From a bacterium UBP1_UBA4783 (lineage in GTDB: Bacteria; Krumholzibacteriota; Krumholzibacteriia; Krumholzibacteriales; Krumholzibacteriaceae): 12,562 bases of DNA. This document shows positions 6,384 through 12,562 of the stretch, in pieces. Both the position numbers and the translations under genes were made by a program. Each line of letters starts with the position of its first letter. Within the stretch, counting starts at the first letter, position 1. Where the stretch lies: contig DHHB01000075.1 of the NCBI GenBank assembly GCA_002403075.1, positions 2,899-15,460 on the forward strand, given 5' to 3'. The notes beneath the pieces were generated by a model. It saw only the letters and a list, made by a program, of their open reading frames with translations. It made no database searches and had not been told where the DNA came from.

Positions 6384-7856
6384 TCATTGCGATTGGCCCG
6401 ACGGCAGCTCGAGCCCGTACTTCTGGCGCTTGTCGGCGTTGCGGAGAAGCAGGGCGAGAAAGATCGATATGACGCCGAGCGCGACGAGCATGAGGATCGG
6501 GATCGTGTAGTTGTAGGATGCGATCTCGCCCGCGGCGCGCATCTCGTCGATCCTCGTCGAGACGGCCTCCGGCGCGAGCCCCTGGGCCATGAGCGACTCG
6601 CGGGCCGCCTGCATCTCGGCGATCACCTTCGGATTCGCGAGGTCGAGGACCTTGCCGATTCCCCAGTAGAAGAGCGAGAGACCGTAGTTCTGAATGGTGA
6701 ACATCGTCGCGTAGGCCGTTCCGAGCTTGTTCTCGGCGACGATCTTCGCCACGGACGGCCACATGGCGGCCGGCACGAGCGAGAACGCGACGCCGAGCGC
6801 GAAGAGCCCGGTGTAGCCGAGAACGACGCTGTCGAGAAGCGAGAGGGTGATGTGCGCGTAGATGAGGAGTATCGAGCCGAGGATCATGATCGAGGCGGCC
6901 TTCCCCTTCTTGTCGACCAGGCGGCCGAAGATCGGCGTGAAGAACATCGTGCCGAGCGGGATGAGGCCGCTGACCTTCGGCCCGTTGTGGAAGAACGTCG
7001 ACACCTTTTGCCAGAAGGTCATGCCGCTCATGTCCGGCATCGCGAAGGTGAATCCGAACTTGTTCACGAGGAGATCGGGAGCGTACTGGAGAAACGGGAA
7101 GACCGCCGAGTAGAAGGCGACGCAGAGCAGCGATATATAAATGAAGGAATGATCGGTGAGAAGCTTTCCGAGGTCGCTGAACTTGAACTTCTCCTCGGGG
7201 GCCGCCTCGCCGCCGGCCGCCATCTGCCGGTCGAGCCTCACGTCGAAGATGAGGTAGGCGAGGAAGAGGATCGTGCCGAAGAGAACGAGCGAAGCCGCCG
7301 TGATCATGGCGACGCTGATGCTTCCGCCGGACCAGTCGAGGCCGAACGAGATCGCGAAGTAGCTCCCGAGCCTGGCCACGAGCAGGTTGAGCCCCATGGC
7401 GAATGCGAGCTCGTGCCCCTTGAACCATTTGACGATCGTCCTGCTCACGAGCACGCACGTGGTCTCGAGGCCCACCCCGAAGAGGATTCGGCCGATGACC
7501 ATCGAGACCATCATCGCCTTCTTCGATCCGCCGAAGTAGCCCTTGCTGCCGAGGGCGACGACGAAGGCGCCGATCGTGGCGATGAGGGCGAGCACCATGC
7601 CGGTCTTCCGGATGCCCCAGCGGTCGAGCGCCATACCGCCGAGGATGATCATGAGGGCGAGGTTCGCCCACGTCGTCGAGCTCACGAGGAGCCCGTACTG
7701 GCTGCTCGTGAGGCCGAGCTGGCTCTCGAAGAGACCCTTGAGCGGGCTCAGCACGTCTTGAAACCAGTACGTCCCGAACATGAGGACGCTGATCATGAAG
7801 AGAACGCTGAACCTGAGCGCCGCCGAGTCCTTCAGCAATCGCTTCGCCTGTTCCAT
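6384..7856 (-). CDS. MFS transporter, 12-TM type, possible peptide or small-solute carrier
   Basis: A 490-residue protein with about 12 hydrophobic segments in two halves. The MFS signature between TM2 and TM3 is present (GGMALDRWGIRKT, residues 73-85, with Asp78 and Arg79), and a degenerate copy (FGRLVDKKG) lies between the two halves. An unusually long loop of about 45 residues, rich in Glu, Ala and Arg, precedes the last membrane helix. The start is ATG 7856, four bases after GGGAGG. An upstream reading-frame extension to 7949 has no supporting site and would fuse a Pro/Arg-rich, non-membrane leader to the protein. This is the first gene of the leftward operon. Position beside an S9 peptidase, and opposite an OPT oligopeptide transporter, makes a peptide or amino-acid substrate plausible; the sequence itself does not prove it. 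MFSD1-like dipeptide carriers are one family to compare with. Confidence 0.9.
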   Translation of the reverse strand: MEQAKRLLKDSAALRFSVLFMISVLMFGTYWFQDVLSPLKGLFESQLGLTSSQYGLLVSSTTWANLALMIILGGMALDRWGIRKTGMVLALIATIGAFVVALGSKGYFGGSKKAMMVSMVIGRILFGVGLETTCVLVSRTIVKWFKGHELAFAMGLNLLVARLGSYFAISFGLDWSGGSISVAMITAASLVLFGTILFLAYLIFDVRLDRQMAAGGEAAPEEKFKFSDLGKLLTDHSFIYISLLCVAFYSAVFPFLQYAPDLLVNKFGFTFAMPDMSGMTFWQKVSTFFHNGPKVSGLIPLGTMFFTPIFGRLVDKKGKAASIMILGSILLIYAHITLSLLDSVVLGYTGLFALGVAFSLVPAAMWPSVAKIVAENKLGTAYATMFTIQNYGLSLFYWGIGKVLDLANPKVIAEMQAARESLMAQGLAPEAVSTRIDEMRAAGEIASYNYTIPILMLVALGVISIFLALLLRNADKRQKYGLELPSGQSQ

Positions 7857-7889
7857 GTATCCTCCCCCTCTGCGACTTCGACAAGCGGA

Positions 7890-7907
7890 GGCCGTCCGCG
7901 GACGGCC
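7890..7907 (-). promoter_or_regulatory. Perfect 18-bp palindrome in the operon leader
   Basis: ggccgtccg and its exact reverse complement meet at 7898/7899, giving an 18-base perfect palindrome. In the leader RNA of the leftward operon this can fold as a 7-bp stem with a CGCG loop, about 35 bases before the MFS start. It may be an operator or an RNA hairpin affecting translation; it is too far from a U-tract to be a terminator. Confidence 0.45.
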
Positions 7908-7925
7908 CTCTCCCGCGCAGCCGGC

Positions 7926-7942
7926 GCCGCCCGCCGGGCGGC
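7926..7942 (-). promoter_or_regulatory. Second GC-rich hairpin in the operon leader
   Basis: gccgcccg (7926-7933) and cgggcggc (7935-7942) are exact inverted repeats around one central base. Together with the palindrome at 7890-7907 they form two tandem GC-rich stems in the roughly 98-base leader before the MFS gene. No T-run follows either stem on the minus strand. Confidence 0.35.
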
Positions 7943-7960
7943 CGGGCACAGGATGCGGCG

Positions 7961-7989
7961 ACTATACCAAAACGGCCGCGTTTTGATAA
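7961..7989 (-). promoter_or_regulatory. Leftward sigma-70 promoter of the MFS-S9-AKR-LolA-like operon
   Basis: On the minus strand TTATCA (7989-7984, four of six -35 bases) is followed after exactly 17 bases by TATAGT (7966-7961, five of six -10 bases), with an extended -10 TG dinucleotide at 7969-7968. The start of transcription would be near 7954, giving a leader of about 98 bases. Its -35 lies only three bases from the -35 of the divergent promoter. Confidence 0.7.
7968..7985. repeat. Inverted repeat (candidate operator) in the spacer of the leftward promoter
   Basis: caaaacg (7968-7974), gccg, and cgttttg (7979-7985) form an exact 7-bp dyad. It covers almost the whole spacer between the -10 and -35 of the leftward promoter, the position where a repressor or MerR-type activator could act. 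No regulator gene is visible in the window. Confidence 0.5.
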
Positions 7990-7992
7990 GCT

Positions 7993-8020
7993 TTGACTGG
8001 CGGCCGCGCGGCGATGTAAA
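7993..8020 (+). promoter_or_regulatory. Rightward sigma-70 promoter of the OPT transporter gene
   Basis: TTGACT (7993-7998, five of six -35 bases) and TGTAAA (8015-8020, four of six -10 bases) are separated by 16 bases. Transcription would start near 8027, about 48 bases before the OPT start codon. The site is back-to-back with the leftward promoter. Confidence 0.6.
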
Positions 8021-8074
8021 GTGATGCCCCGGTGCGTGACCCTGAACGGAACCCGTCGAAAAGGAGCGACTGAC

Positions 8075-10051
8075 ATGGCAGATGAACGGAAAAAACTGCA
8101 CCCGGCGGCGTTCCGGGAGCTCGGGCCGGGGGAGGTCTACGAGCCGATCGTTCCCGCCTCGGTCTCGACGTTCGAGGTGACGGTCCGCGCCGTCTCGATC
8201 GGGCTCGTCATGGCGGTTATCTTTTCGCTCGCCTCCGCCTACCTCGCGCTCAAGGCGGGGCAGGGGATGGAGCCCGCGATCCCGATCGCGATCCTCGCCG
8301 TCGGCATGGCGGGGCTCTTCGCGCGGCGGAGCACGATCCTCGAGAACGTGATCATCCAATCGATCGGCGCGGCTTCCGGAGCGGTCGTGGCGGGGGCCGT
8401 GTTCACGATCCCCGCCCTCTACATGCTCGACGTGCGGGTCTCGTTCTGGCACATATTCCTCACGGCCCTCTTCGGGGGGTGTCTCGGCGTCTTCTTCCTC
8501 ATTCCGCTGCGCCAGTTCCTCATGGTCAACGAGCACGGGAAGCTGCCGTTCCCCGAGGCGATGGCGACGACGGAGATTCTCGTCGCCGGCGAAGGCGCGG
8601 GGTCGCAGGCGAAGGTGCTCGTCTGGAGCGCCTCGATCGCCTTCCTCTATGACCTCTGCGTTCTCAGCTTCGGCCTCTGGCGCGAGATCATCACCTTCCG
8701 CGCGGTGCGGTTCGGCGCCTGGCTCGAGGACCGTTTCTCGATGGCGTTCCGCGTGGACGGGCTCGCCGCGATCGTGGGGCTCGGCTACATCGTCGGACTC
8801 AAGTACGCGTCGATCATCGCGTCGGGCAGCTTCCTTTCGTACCTCGTCTTCATCCCCTTCGTGAAATACATCGGCTCCCACCTCGCGGGCGTCATCCCGC
8901 CGGGGACGGTGCCGATCGCGGAGATGGGGGTCGACGACATCTTCCGCAACTACGTGCGGCTCATCGGCATCGGCGGGATCGCGGGCGCCGGCATCATGGG
9001 CATTATCCGGAGCCTCCCGTCGATCGTTCAATCGTTCAGCATCGGCATCAAGGGGATCTCCGCGGCGCGGACCGGCGAGGGAGACGTCGCGCGGACCGAC
9101 CGCAACATCAGCATGCGCGACGTTCTCCTCGGCATCGTCGCGGTCGGCGTGTGCCTGTGGATCTTCTTCGCGACGGGGGTGGCCTCCTCGGCGGTCGGGC
9201 TCGTGGGCGTCGTCATCGCGCTCGTCATATCGTTCCTCTTCACGCTCGTCGCGGCGCGCGCGATCGGCCTCATCGGCACGAACCCCGTGTCGGGAATGAC
9301 GCTCGTCACGCTTATCATCACGAGCGTCGTCCTCACGCGTATGGGGCTCTCGGGCACCGAGGGGATGTTCGCCGCGATGATCATCGGCGGCGTCGTCTGC
9401 ACGGCGCTCGCGGTGGCGGGCGCCTTCGCGACCGATCTCAAGATCGGCTATTGGATCGGCTCGACGCCGCGCAACCAGCAGGCGTTCAAGTTCGCGGGCG
9501 TGATCGTCTCGGCCGCGGCGTGCGCCTTCGCCATGATGCTCCTCGGGAGCACGTACACCTTCGGCTCCCTCGAGATGCCGGCGCCGCAGGCCTCGGCGAT
9601 GCGCGAGATCATCGTCGGTCTCATGGGCGGCGGCGCGGGGGTGCAGTGGATCCTCTTCGCCTTCGGCGTCATCATCTCGGTGATCCTCGCCCTCGTGAGC
9701 GTTCCGGCGCTCGCCTTCGCGCTCGGCATGTACCTCCCGATACAGCTCAACACGGCGGTGCTGCTCGGCGGATTCATCGCCTATCTCGTCGGGAAGAGCG
9801 CGCGGGACGAGAAGATCGCGAAGGAGCGCGGCGAGCGGGGCGTGCTCGTCGCTTCGGGCTACATCGCGGGGGGTTCGATCGCGGGCGTCGTCGCGGCGGT
9901 CATCGCCGCGGCGGGGCTGCAGGAGAGGATCCCGGCCGTCTGGCGAGGCGGCCTCATGGACTCGTGGGGCGAGATCGCGGCGATCGTCATGGTCGCGCTC
10001 CTCTCGATCTTCATGTACCGGTACTCGACTCGCGCGGGACGCGCGAAGTAG
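8075..10051 (+). CDS. OPT-family oligopeptide transporter
   Basis: A 658-residue, very hydrophobic integral membrane protein with about 14-16 membrane segments, the length and layout of bacterial OPT/YSL family oligopeptide transporters. Typical features visible are the long N-terminal segment with AYLALKAGQGMEPAIP, KLPFPEA, GTNPVSGMT, the DLKIGYWIGSTPRNQQ stretch, and LPIQLNT near the end. These carriers are proton-coupled importers of di- to oligopeptides or metal-chelate complexes. ATG 8075 lies eight bases after AAGGAG (8061-8066). An upstream in-frame ATG at 8021 sits at the predicted transcription start and is discounted. The gene diverges from the MFS-S9 operon and shares its control region, so import of peptides and their hydrolysis may be co-controlled. 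EttA follows after 31 bases. Confidence 0.93.
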   Translation: MADERKKLHPAAFRELGPGEVYEPIVPASVSTFEVTVRAVSIGLVMAVIFSLASAYLALKAGQGMEPAIPIAILAVGMAGLFARRSTILENVIIQSIGAASGAVVAGAVFTIPALYMLDVRVSFWHIFLTALFGGCLGVFFLIPLRQFLMVNEHGKLPFPEAMATTEILVAGEGAGSQAKVLVWSASIAFLYDLCVLSFGLWREIITFRAVRFGAWLEDRFSMAFRVDGLAAIVGLGYIVGLKYASIIASGSFLSYLVFIPFVKYIGSHLAGVIPPGTVPIAEMGVDDIFRNYVRLIGIGGIAGAGIMGIIRSLPSIVQSFSIGIKGISAARTGEGDVARTDRNISMRDVLLGIVAVGVCLWIFFATGVASSAVGLVGVVIALVISFLFTLVAARAIGLIGTNPVSGMTLVTLIITSVVLTRMGLSGTEGMFAAMIIGGVVCTALAVAGAFATDLKIGYWIGSTPRNQQAFKFAGVIVSAAACAFAMMLLGSTYTFGSLEMPAPQASAMREIIVGLMGGGAGVQWILFAFGVIISVILALVSVPALAFALGMYLPIQLNTAVLLGGFIAYLVGKSARDEKIAKERGERGVLVASGYIAGGSIAGVVAAVIAAAGLQERIPAVWRGGLMDSWGEIAAIVMVALLSIFMYRYSTRAGRAK

Positions 10052-10082
10052 CGGGCGCGCGCCGCTCACCACGGGGGAGACG

Positions 10083-11768
10083 ATGGCCGCACCGGCGCCG
10101 GATAAGATCATCTACACGATGATGCGCGTGAGCAAGTTCTACGGCACGAAGCAGGTGCTGAAGGACATTTCGATCTCGTACTTCTACGGGGCGAAGATCG
10201 GGGTCATCGGGCTGAACGGCTCGGGCAAGAGCTCGCTGCTCCGCATCTTCGCCGGGACGGACGCGGAGTTCAACGGAGAGGCCGTCCTCTCGCCGGGATA
10301 TACGGTCGGGATGCTCGAGCAGGAGCCGCGGCTCGACGACTCGAAGACCGTGCGCGAGATCGTGGAGGAAGGCGTCAAGGAGACCGCGGATCTCCTCGCC
10401 GAGTTCAACCGCATCAACGAGAAGTTCGCCGAGCCGCTCTCCGGGGACGAGATGGCGAAGCTCATCGAGCGGCAGGGCGAAGTGCAGGAGAAGCTCGACC
10501 GCCTCGACGCGTGGGATCTCGATTCCCGGCTCGACCTCGCGATGGACGCCCTGCGCTGCCCTCCGGCGGACACCCCCGTGAAGGTGCTCTCCGGGGGCGA
10601 GAAGCGACGCGTCGCGCTCTGCCGTCTGCTGCTCGGCAAGCCCGACATCCTGCTGCTCGACGAGCCGACGAACCACCTCGACGCAGAGACCGTGGCGTGG
10701 CTCGAGCAGCACCTCCAGCGCTACGCGGGCACCGTCATCGCCGTCACCCACGACCGCTATTTTCTCGACAACGTCGCCGGATGGATCCTCGAGCTCGACC
10801 GCGGCGCGGGTATTCCGTGGAAGGGCAACTACTCGTCGTGGCTCGAGCAGAAGAAGTCGCGAATCGCGCTCGAGGAGAAGGCCGAAACGGACCGCCAAAA
10901 AACGCTCGAGCGCGAGCTCGAGTGGATCCGCATGGCGCCCCGGGCCCGTCACGCGAAGTCGAAGGCCCGCATCCAGTCGTACGAGAGCCTCCTCTCGCAG
11001 GAGAGCGAGCGGCGCGGCCGGGAGCTCGAGATCTTCATCCCGCCCGGGCCCCGCCTCGGCGGCGTCGTCATTCAGGCCGAAAAGGTCGCCAAGGCGTACG
11101 GCGACAACATCCTCGTGGAGGATATGACCTTCTCCCTCCCGCCGGGCGGCATCGTCGGGGTCATCGGCCCGAACGGCGCGGGCAAAACGACGCTCTTCCG
11201 GATGATCACGGGGGAGGAGAAGCCCGATTCCGGAACGATCCGCCTCGGCGAGTCGGTGACGCTCGCCTACGCCGATCAGGACCGGACGCTCGATCCGGAG
11301 AAATCGGTGTGGGAGACCATTTCCGAGGGCAAGGACACGATCCCTCTCGGCAGCCGCGAGGTCAACTCGCGCGCGTACGTCGCCCGGTTCAACTTCTCGG
11401 GTGCCGACCAGCAGAAGAAGCTCTCGATGCTCTCGGGCGGCGAGCGGAACCGCGTTCATCTCGCCCGCACGCTGAAGCGCGGTGCGAACGTGATCCTGCT
11501 CGACGAGCCGACGAACGACCTCGACGTCAACACGATGCGCGCGCTCGAGGACGCGCTGGAGGCCTTCGGCGGATGCGCCGTCGTGATCAGCCACGATCGC
11601 TGGTTCCTCGACCGCGTCGCGACGCATATCCTCGCGTTCGAAGGCGACAGCTCCGTGTTTTGGTTCGAGGGCAACTACTCCGAATACGAGCAGGACCGCC
11701 GCCGTCGTCTCGGCGCGGCGGCCGACCAGCCCCACCGGATCCGCTACCGGCACCTCACGAGGGAGTAG
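10083..11768 (+). CDS. ettA: ABC-F ATPase EttA (energy-dependent translational throttle protein A)
   Basis: The 561-residue protein has two ABC domains and no membrane segment, the ABC-F layout, and the close match throughout is to EttA. First domain: Walker A GLNGSGKSS (43-51), signature LSGGE (169-173), Walker B with catalytic Glu194 in LLLDEPTNHLD, switch His223. The arm region (about 95-150), inserted in the first domain as in EttA, carries NRINEKF and an amphipathic helix. The linker (about 243-320) is the tRNA-interaction region. Second domain: Walker A GPNGAGKTT (362-370), signature LSGGE (450-454), Glu475 in LLDEPTNDLD, His504. EttA binds the ribosomal E site and senses the ATP/ADP ratio to gate early elongation. 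The start is ATG 10083, just after GGGGGAG (10073-10079). It lies 31 bases after the OPT gene and may be read with it. Confidence 0.95.
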   Translation: MAAPAPDKIIYTMMRVSKFYGTKQVLKDISISYFYGAKIGVIGLNGSGKSSLLRIFAGTDAEFNGEAVLSPGYTVGMLEQEPRLDDSKTVREIVEEGVKETADLLAEFNRINEKFAEPLSGDEMAKLIERQGEVQEKLDRLDAWDLDSRLDLAMDALRCPPADTPVKVLSGGEKRRVALCRLLLGKPDILLLDEPTNHLDAETVAWLEQHLQRYAGTVIAVTHDRYFLDNVAGWILELDRGAGIPWKGNYSSWLEQKKSRIALEEKAETDRQKTLERELEWIRMAPRARHAKSKARIQSYESLLSQESERRGRELEIFIPPGPRLGGVVIQAEKVAKAYGDNILVEDMTFSLPPGGIVGVIGPNGAGKTTLFRMITGEEKPDSGTIRLGESVTLAYADQDRTLDPEKSVWETISEGKDTIPLGSREVNSRAYVARFNFSGADQQKKLSMLSGGERNRVHLARTLKRGANVILLDEPTNDLDVNTMRALEDALEAFGGCAVVISHDRWFLDRVATHILAFEGDSSVFWFEGNYSEYEQDRRRRLGAAADQPHRIRYRHLTRE

Positions 11769-11808
11769 GAGGTGGCCCGCACCCGCGCTCCGTATGCCGA
11801 GCCGGGAA

Positions 11809-12027
11809 TCAAGCCGCTCGAGCGCGGGAACCCGCCTTCTCGAGTTTCTCCACGGTATCCGGCGGCCTGCTCGGCAGGCTCGCGATCATGATCGCGGCCA
11901 GCGACAGCATGCATCCGGGGACTATTTCGTACAGGTCGAACAGGCCGCCCTTCAGCAGTTTCCCCCAGACGAAAACGGTGACGCCGCCCGTGAGAATCCC
12001 CGCGAAGGCCCCCGCGCGGAGGAGCAT
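11809..12027 (-). pseudogene. C-terminal remnant of a PutP-like sodium/solute symporter
   Basis: A 72-codon minus-strand reading with a TGA stop at 11811-11809 resembles only the last membrane helix and tail of sodium:proline-type symporters: AGAFAGILTGGVTVFVW, then GLFDLYEIVPG, and a hydrophobic segment to about residue 50. Complete proteins of this family have about 490-500 residues, so over 80 percent is missing. The resemblance stops close to 12027; bases beyond that belong to the divergently oriented AsmA-like gene. The ATG at 12027 has no Shine-Dalgarno sequence upstream. The fragment uses CTG heavily, unlike the CTC-rich genes to its left, suggesting that it comes from another source or region. 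It is most simply a deletion or recombination scar. A short functional membrane peptide cannot be excluded. Confidence 0.7.
11817..11850 (+). terminator. Possible weak terminator after ettA
   Basis: About 48 bases past the ettA stop, ctcgag (11817-11822) and ctcgag (11839-11844) flank the inner inverted repeat gcggg/cccgc (11824-11828/11831-11835), followed by TTTCTC. The stem is imperfect, the loop is tight, and the T-run is short. It also overlaps the C-terminal codons of the symporter remnant on the other strand. Confidence 0.3.
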
Positions 12028-12055
12028 TGACAACCGCCGGCTTCGAAAATATACT
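12027..12055 (+). promoter_or_regulatory. Near-consensus sigma-70 promoter of the AsmA-like gene
   Basis: A perfect -35 TTGACA (12027-12032) is followed after 17 bases by TATACT (12050-12055, five of six -10 bases). Transcription would begin near 12062. The -35 starts exactly where the symporter remnant ends. Confidence 0.8.
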
Positions 12056-12081
12056 GTTATTCGTACAATCGGTGAAGAATC

Positions 12082-12088
12082 GAGGAGG
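12082..12088 (+). promoter_or_regulatory. Strong Shine-Dalgarno sequence placing initiation at a non-canonical codon
   Basis: GAGGAGG at 12082-12088 is the clearest ribosome-binding site in the window. Five bases later, at 12094, stands ATT, followed in frame by ATA and ATT. There is no ATG, GTG or TTG in any position suitable for this site in the open frame. Confidence 0.7.
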
Positions 12089-12093
12089 CTCCC

Positions 12094-12562
12094 ATTATAA
12101 TTGCCAAGCGCAAGCGGCTGACACTGATAGCTCTTTCGGCCGTCGTCGTTCTGATCGCGGGCGGCGTCGTCGGTTTCCGCGTGGCCGTCAGGGCCCTGAG
12201 GGGCAAGGTGGTGGAGGTCCTGGGTCCGAACAGCGAGGTCAGAGACATTCGGCTGGGTTGGACCAGCGTGAACGTGGAGGGGTTGCGGATCAAGGGATCG
12301 GACGGGTGGCCCGCGGCCGATGCGCTGCGGGCGGAGCGTGTGACCGTTGTTCCCAGCCTGCGCGGCCTTTTCTCCAGACGGTACCGGGTCCGCTCGATCA
12401 CGATCGCCGAGCCCTATCTTTCGGTGCTCCGGACCAAGGAGGGGAAGCTTCTGGCGCTTCCCGGTCTCTTGACGGGTGCGGTCGGCACGGACCAAGCGCA
12501 AGCCCTCTCGGGCCTCGCCGCCTCCTCCCCGAAGGTGGCCGTCGGCCGGATCGTTCTCGAGG
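12094..12562 (+). CDS. AsmA/DUF748-like envelope protein, N-terminal part (3' end outside window), probable ATT start
   Basis: An open frame of 156 codons runs to the end of the window. It encodes a basic N-terminus (IIIAKRKR), one membrane anchor (about residues 10-30) and a region typical of AsmA/DUF748 proteins: a beta-rich stretch with VLGPNSEVRDIRLGW, NVEGLRIKG, ALRAERVTVVPSLRGLFS and RVRSITIAEPYLSVLR followed by a KEGKLLALPGLL segment. Such proteins span the periplasm and are linked to outer-membrane lipid transport or assembly. An in-frame TGA at 12073-12075 closes the frame upstream, and no ATG, GTG or TTG lies between it and the membrane anchor; the first GTG is at 12181, after the anchor. 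ATT 12094 is five bases from GAGGAGG. CTG at 12118 or 12124 is an alternative. Codon use (CTT, TTG, AGG, AGA) differs from that of the genes on the left. Confidence 0.8.
   Translation, partial: MIIAKRKRLTLIALSAVVVLIAGGVVGFRVAVRALRGKVVEVLGPNSEVRDIRLGWTSVNVEGLRIKGSDGWPAADALRAERVTVVPSLRGLFSRRYRVRSITIAEPYLSVLRTKEGKLLALPGLLTGAVGTDQAQALSGLAASSPKVAVGRIVLE

Noticed and set aside
7857..7949. N-terminal extension of the MFS protein by 31 codons
   Set aside because: The extension is Gly/Arg/Pro-rich, overlaps the leader hairpins, and the ATG at 7856 has a well-spaced GGGAGG.
8021..8074. N-terminal extension of the OPT protein from ATG 8021
   Set aside because: That ATG lies at or before the predicted transcription start and lacks a ribosome-binding site; ATG 8075 has AAGGAG eight bases upstream.
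7832..10111. A 759-codon minus-strand open frame opposite the OPT transporter
   Set aside because: It is a highly charged shadow of a membrane protein gene with well-conserved family motifs on the other strand.
12028..12501. Upstream extension of the symporter-like minus-strand frame
   Set aside because: The frame happens to remain open to 12501, but this part has no family resemblance and is antisense to the AsmA-like gene.
1..12562. CRISPR array, tRNA, rRNA, insertion sequence or transposase
   Set aside because: I saw no regularly spaced direct repeats, no cloverleaf with a CCA-type acceptor, no rRNA-like stretch and no transposase motif, though short or divergent elements could be missed by eye.

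Overview
The window is a high-GC, gene-dense bacterial segment. A Tat-exported oxidoreductase, Sec-exported proteins with a LolA/LppX-like look and an AsmA-like envelope protein point to a diderm (Gram-negative type) bacterium. Codon choice is strongly biased (CTC, GTC, GCG, CGG, TCG) from the left end to about 11.77 kb and changes after that. The sequence alone does not fix the taxon; a high-GC uncultured or candidate-phylum lineage is a guess, not a result.

Left part (1-1755, + strand): the 3' end of one PanD-like (aspartate 1-decarboxylase family) gene, a complete second PanD-like gene, and a site-2-type intramembrane metalloprotease with two CBS domains. The two PanD copies are tandem paralogs, and each departs from otherwise conserved active-site positions at different residues. 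A 66-residue, charge-polarised orphan protein follows on the opposite strand. It is read from an extended -10 promoter and appears to start with TTG.

Middle part (2121-7989, - strand): one probable operon in the order MFS transporter, S9 serine peptidase, Tat-exported [4Fe-4S] aldo/keto reductase, LolA/LppX-like exported protein, then a hairpin terminator. Gaps are 31, 28 and 18 bases. The operon is read from a promoter placed back-to-back with the promoter of a divergent OPT-family oligopeptide transporter gene (8075-10051). An inverted repeat lies in the spacer of the leftward promoter, and two GC-rich hairpins lie in its leader. Together the transporters and the peptidase look like a peptide-uptake and peptide-degradation locus. 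The ABC-F translation factor EttA follows the OPT gene 31 bases later on the same strand.

Right end (11769-12562): a C-terminal remnant of a PutP-like sodium/solute symporter on the - strand ends abruptly at a near-consensus sigma-70 promoter. That promoter drives an AsmA/DUF748-like gene running off the window. This gene has a strong Shine-Dalgarno sequence but no ATG, GTG or TTG where initiation should occur; an ATT codon stands at the right distance. The remnant and the change in codon usage mark this as a rearrangement junction or, less interestingly, an assembly join.
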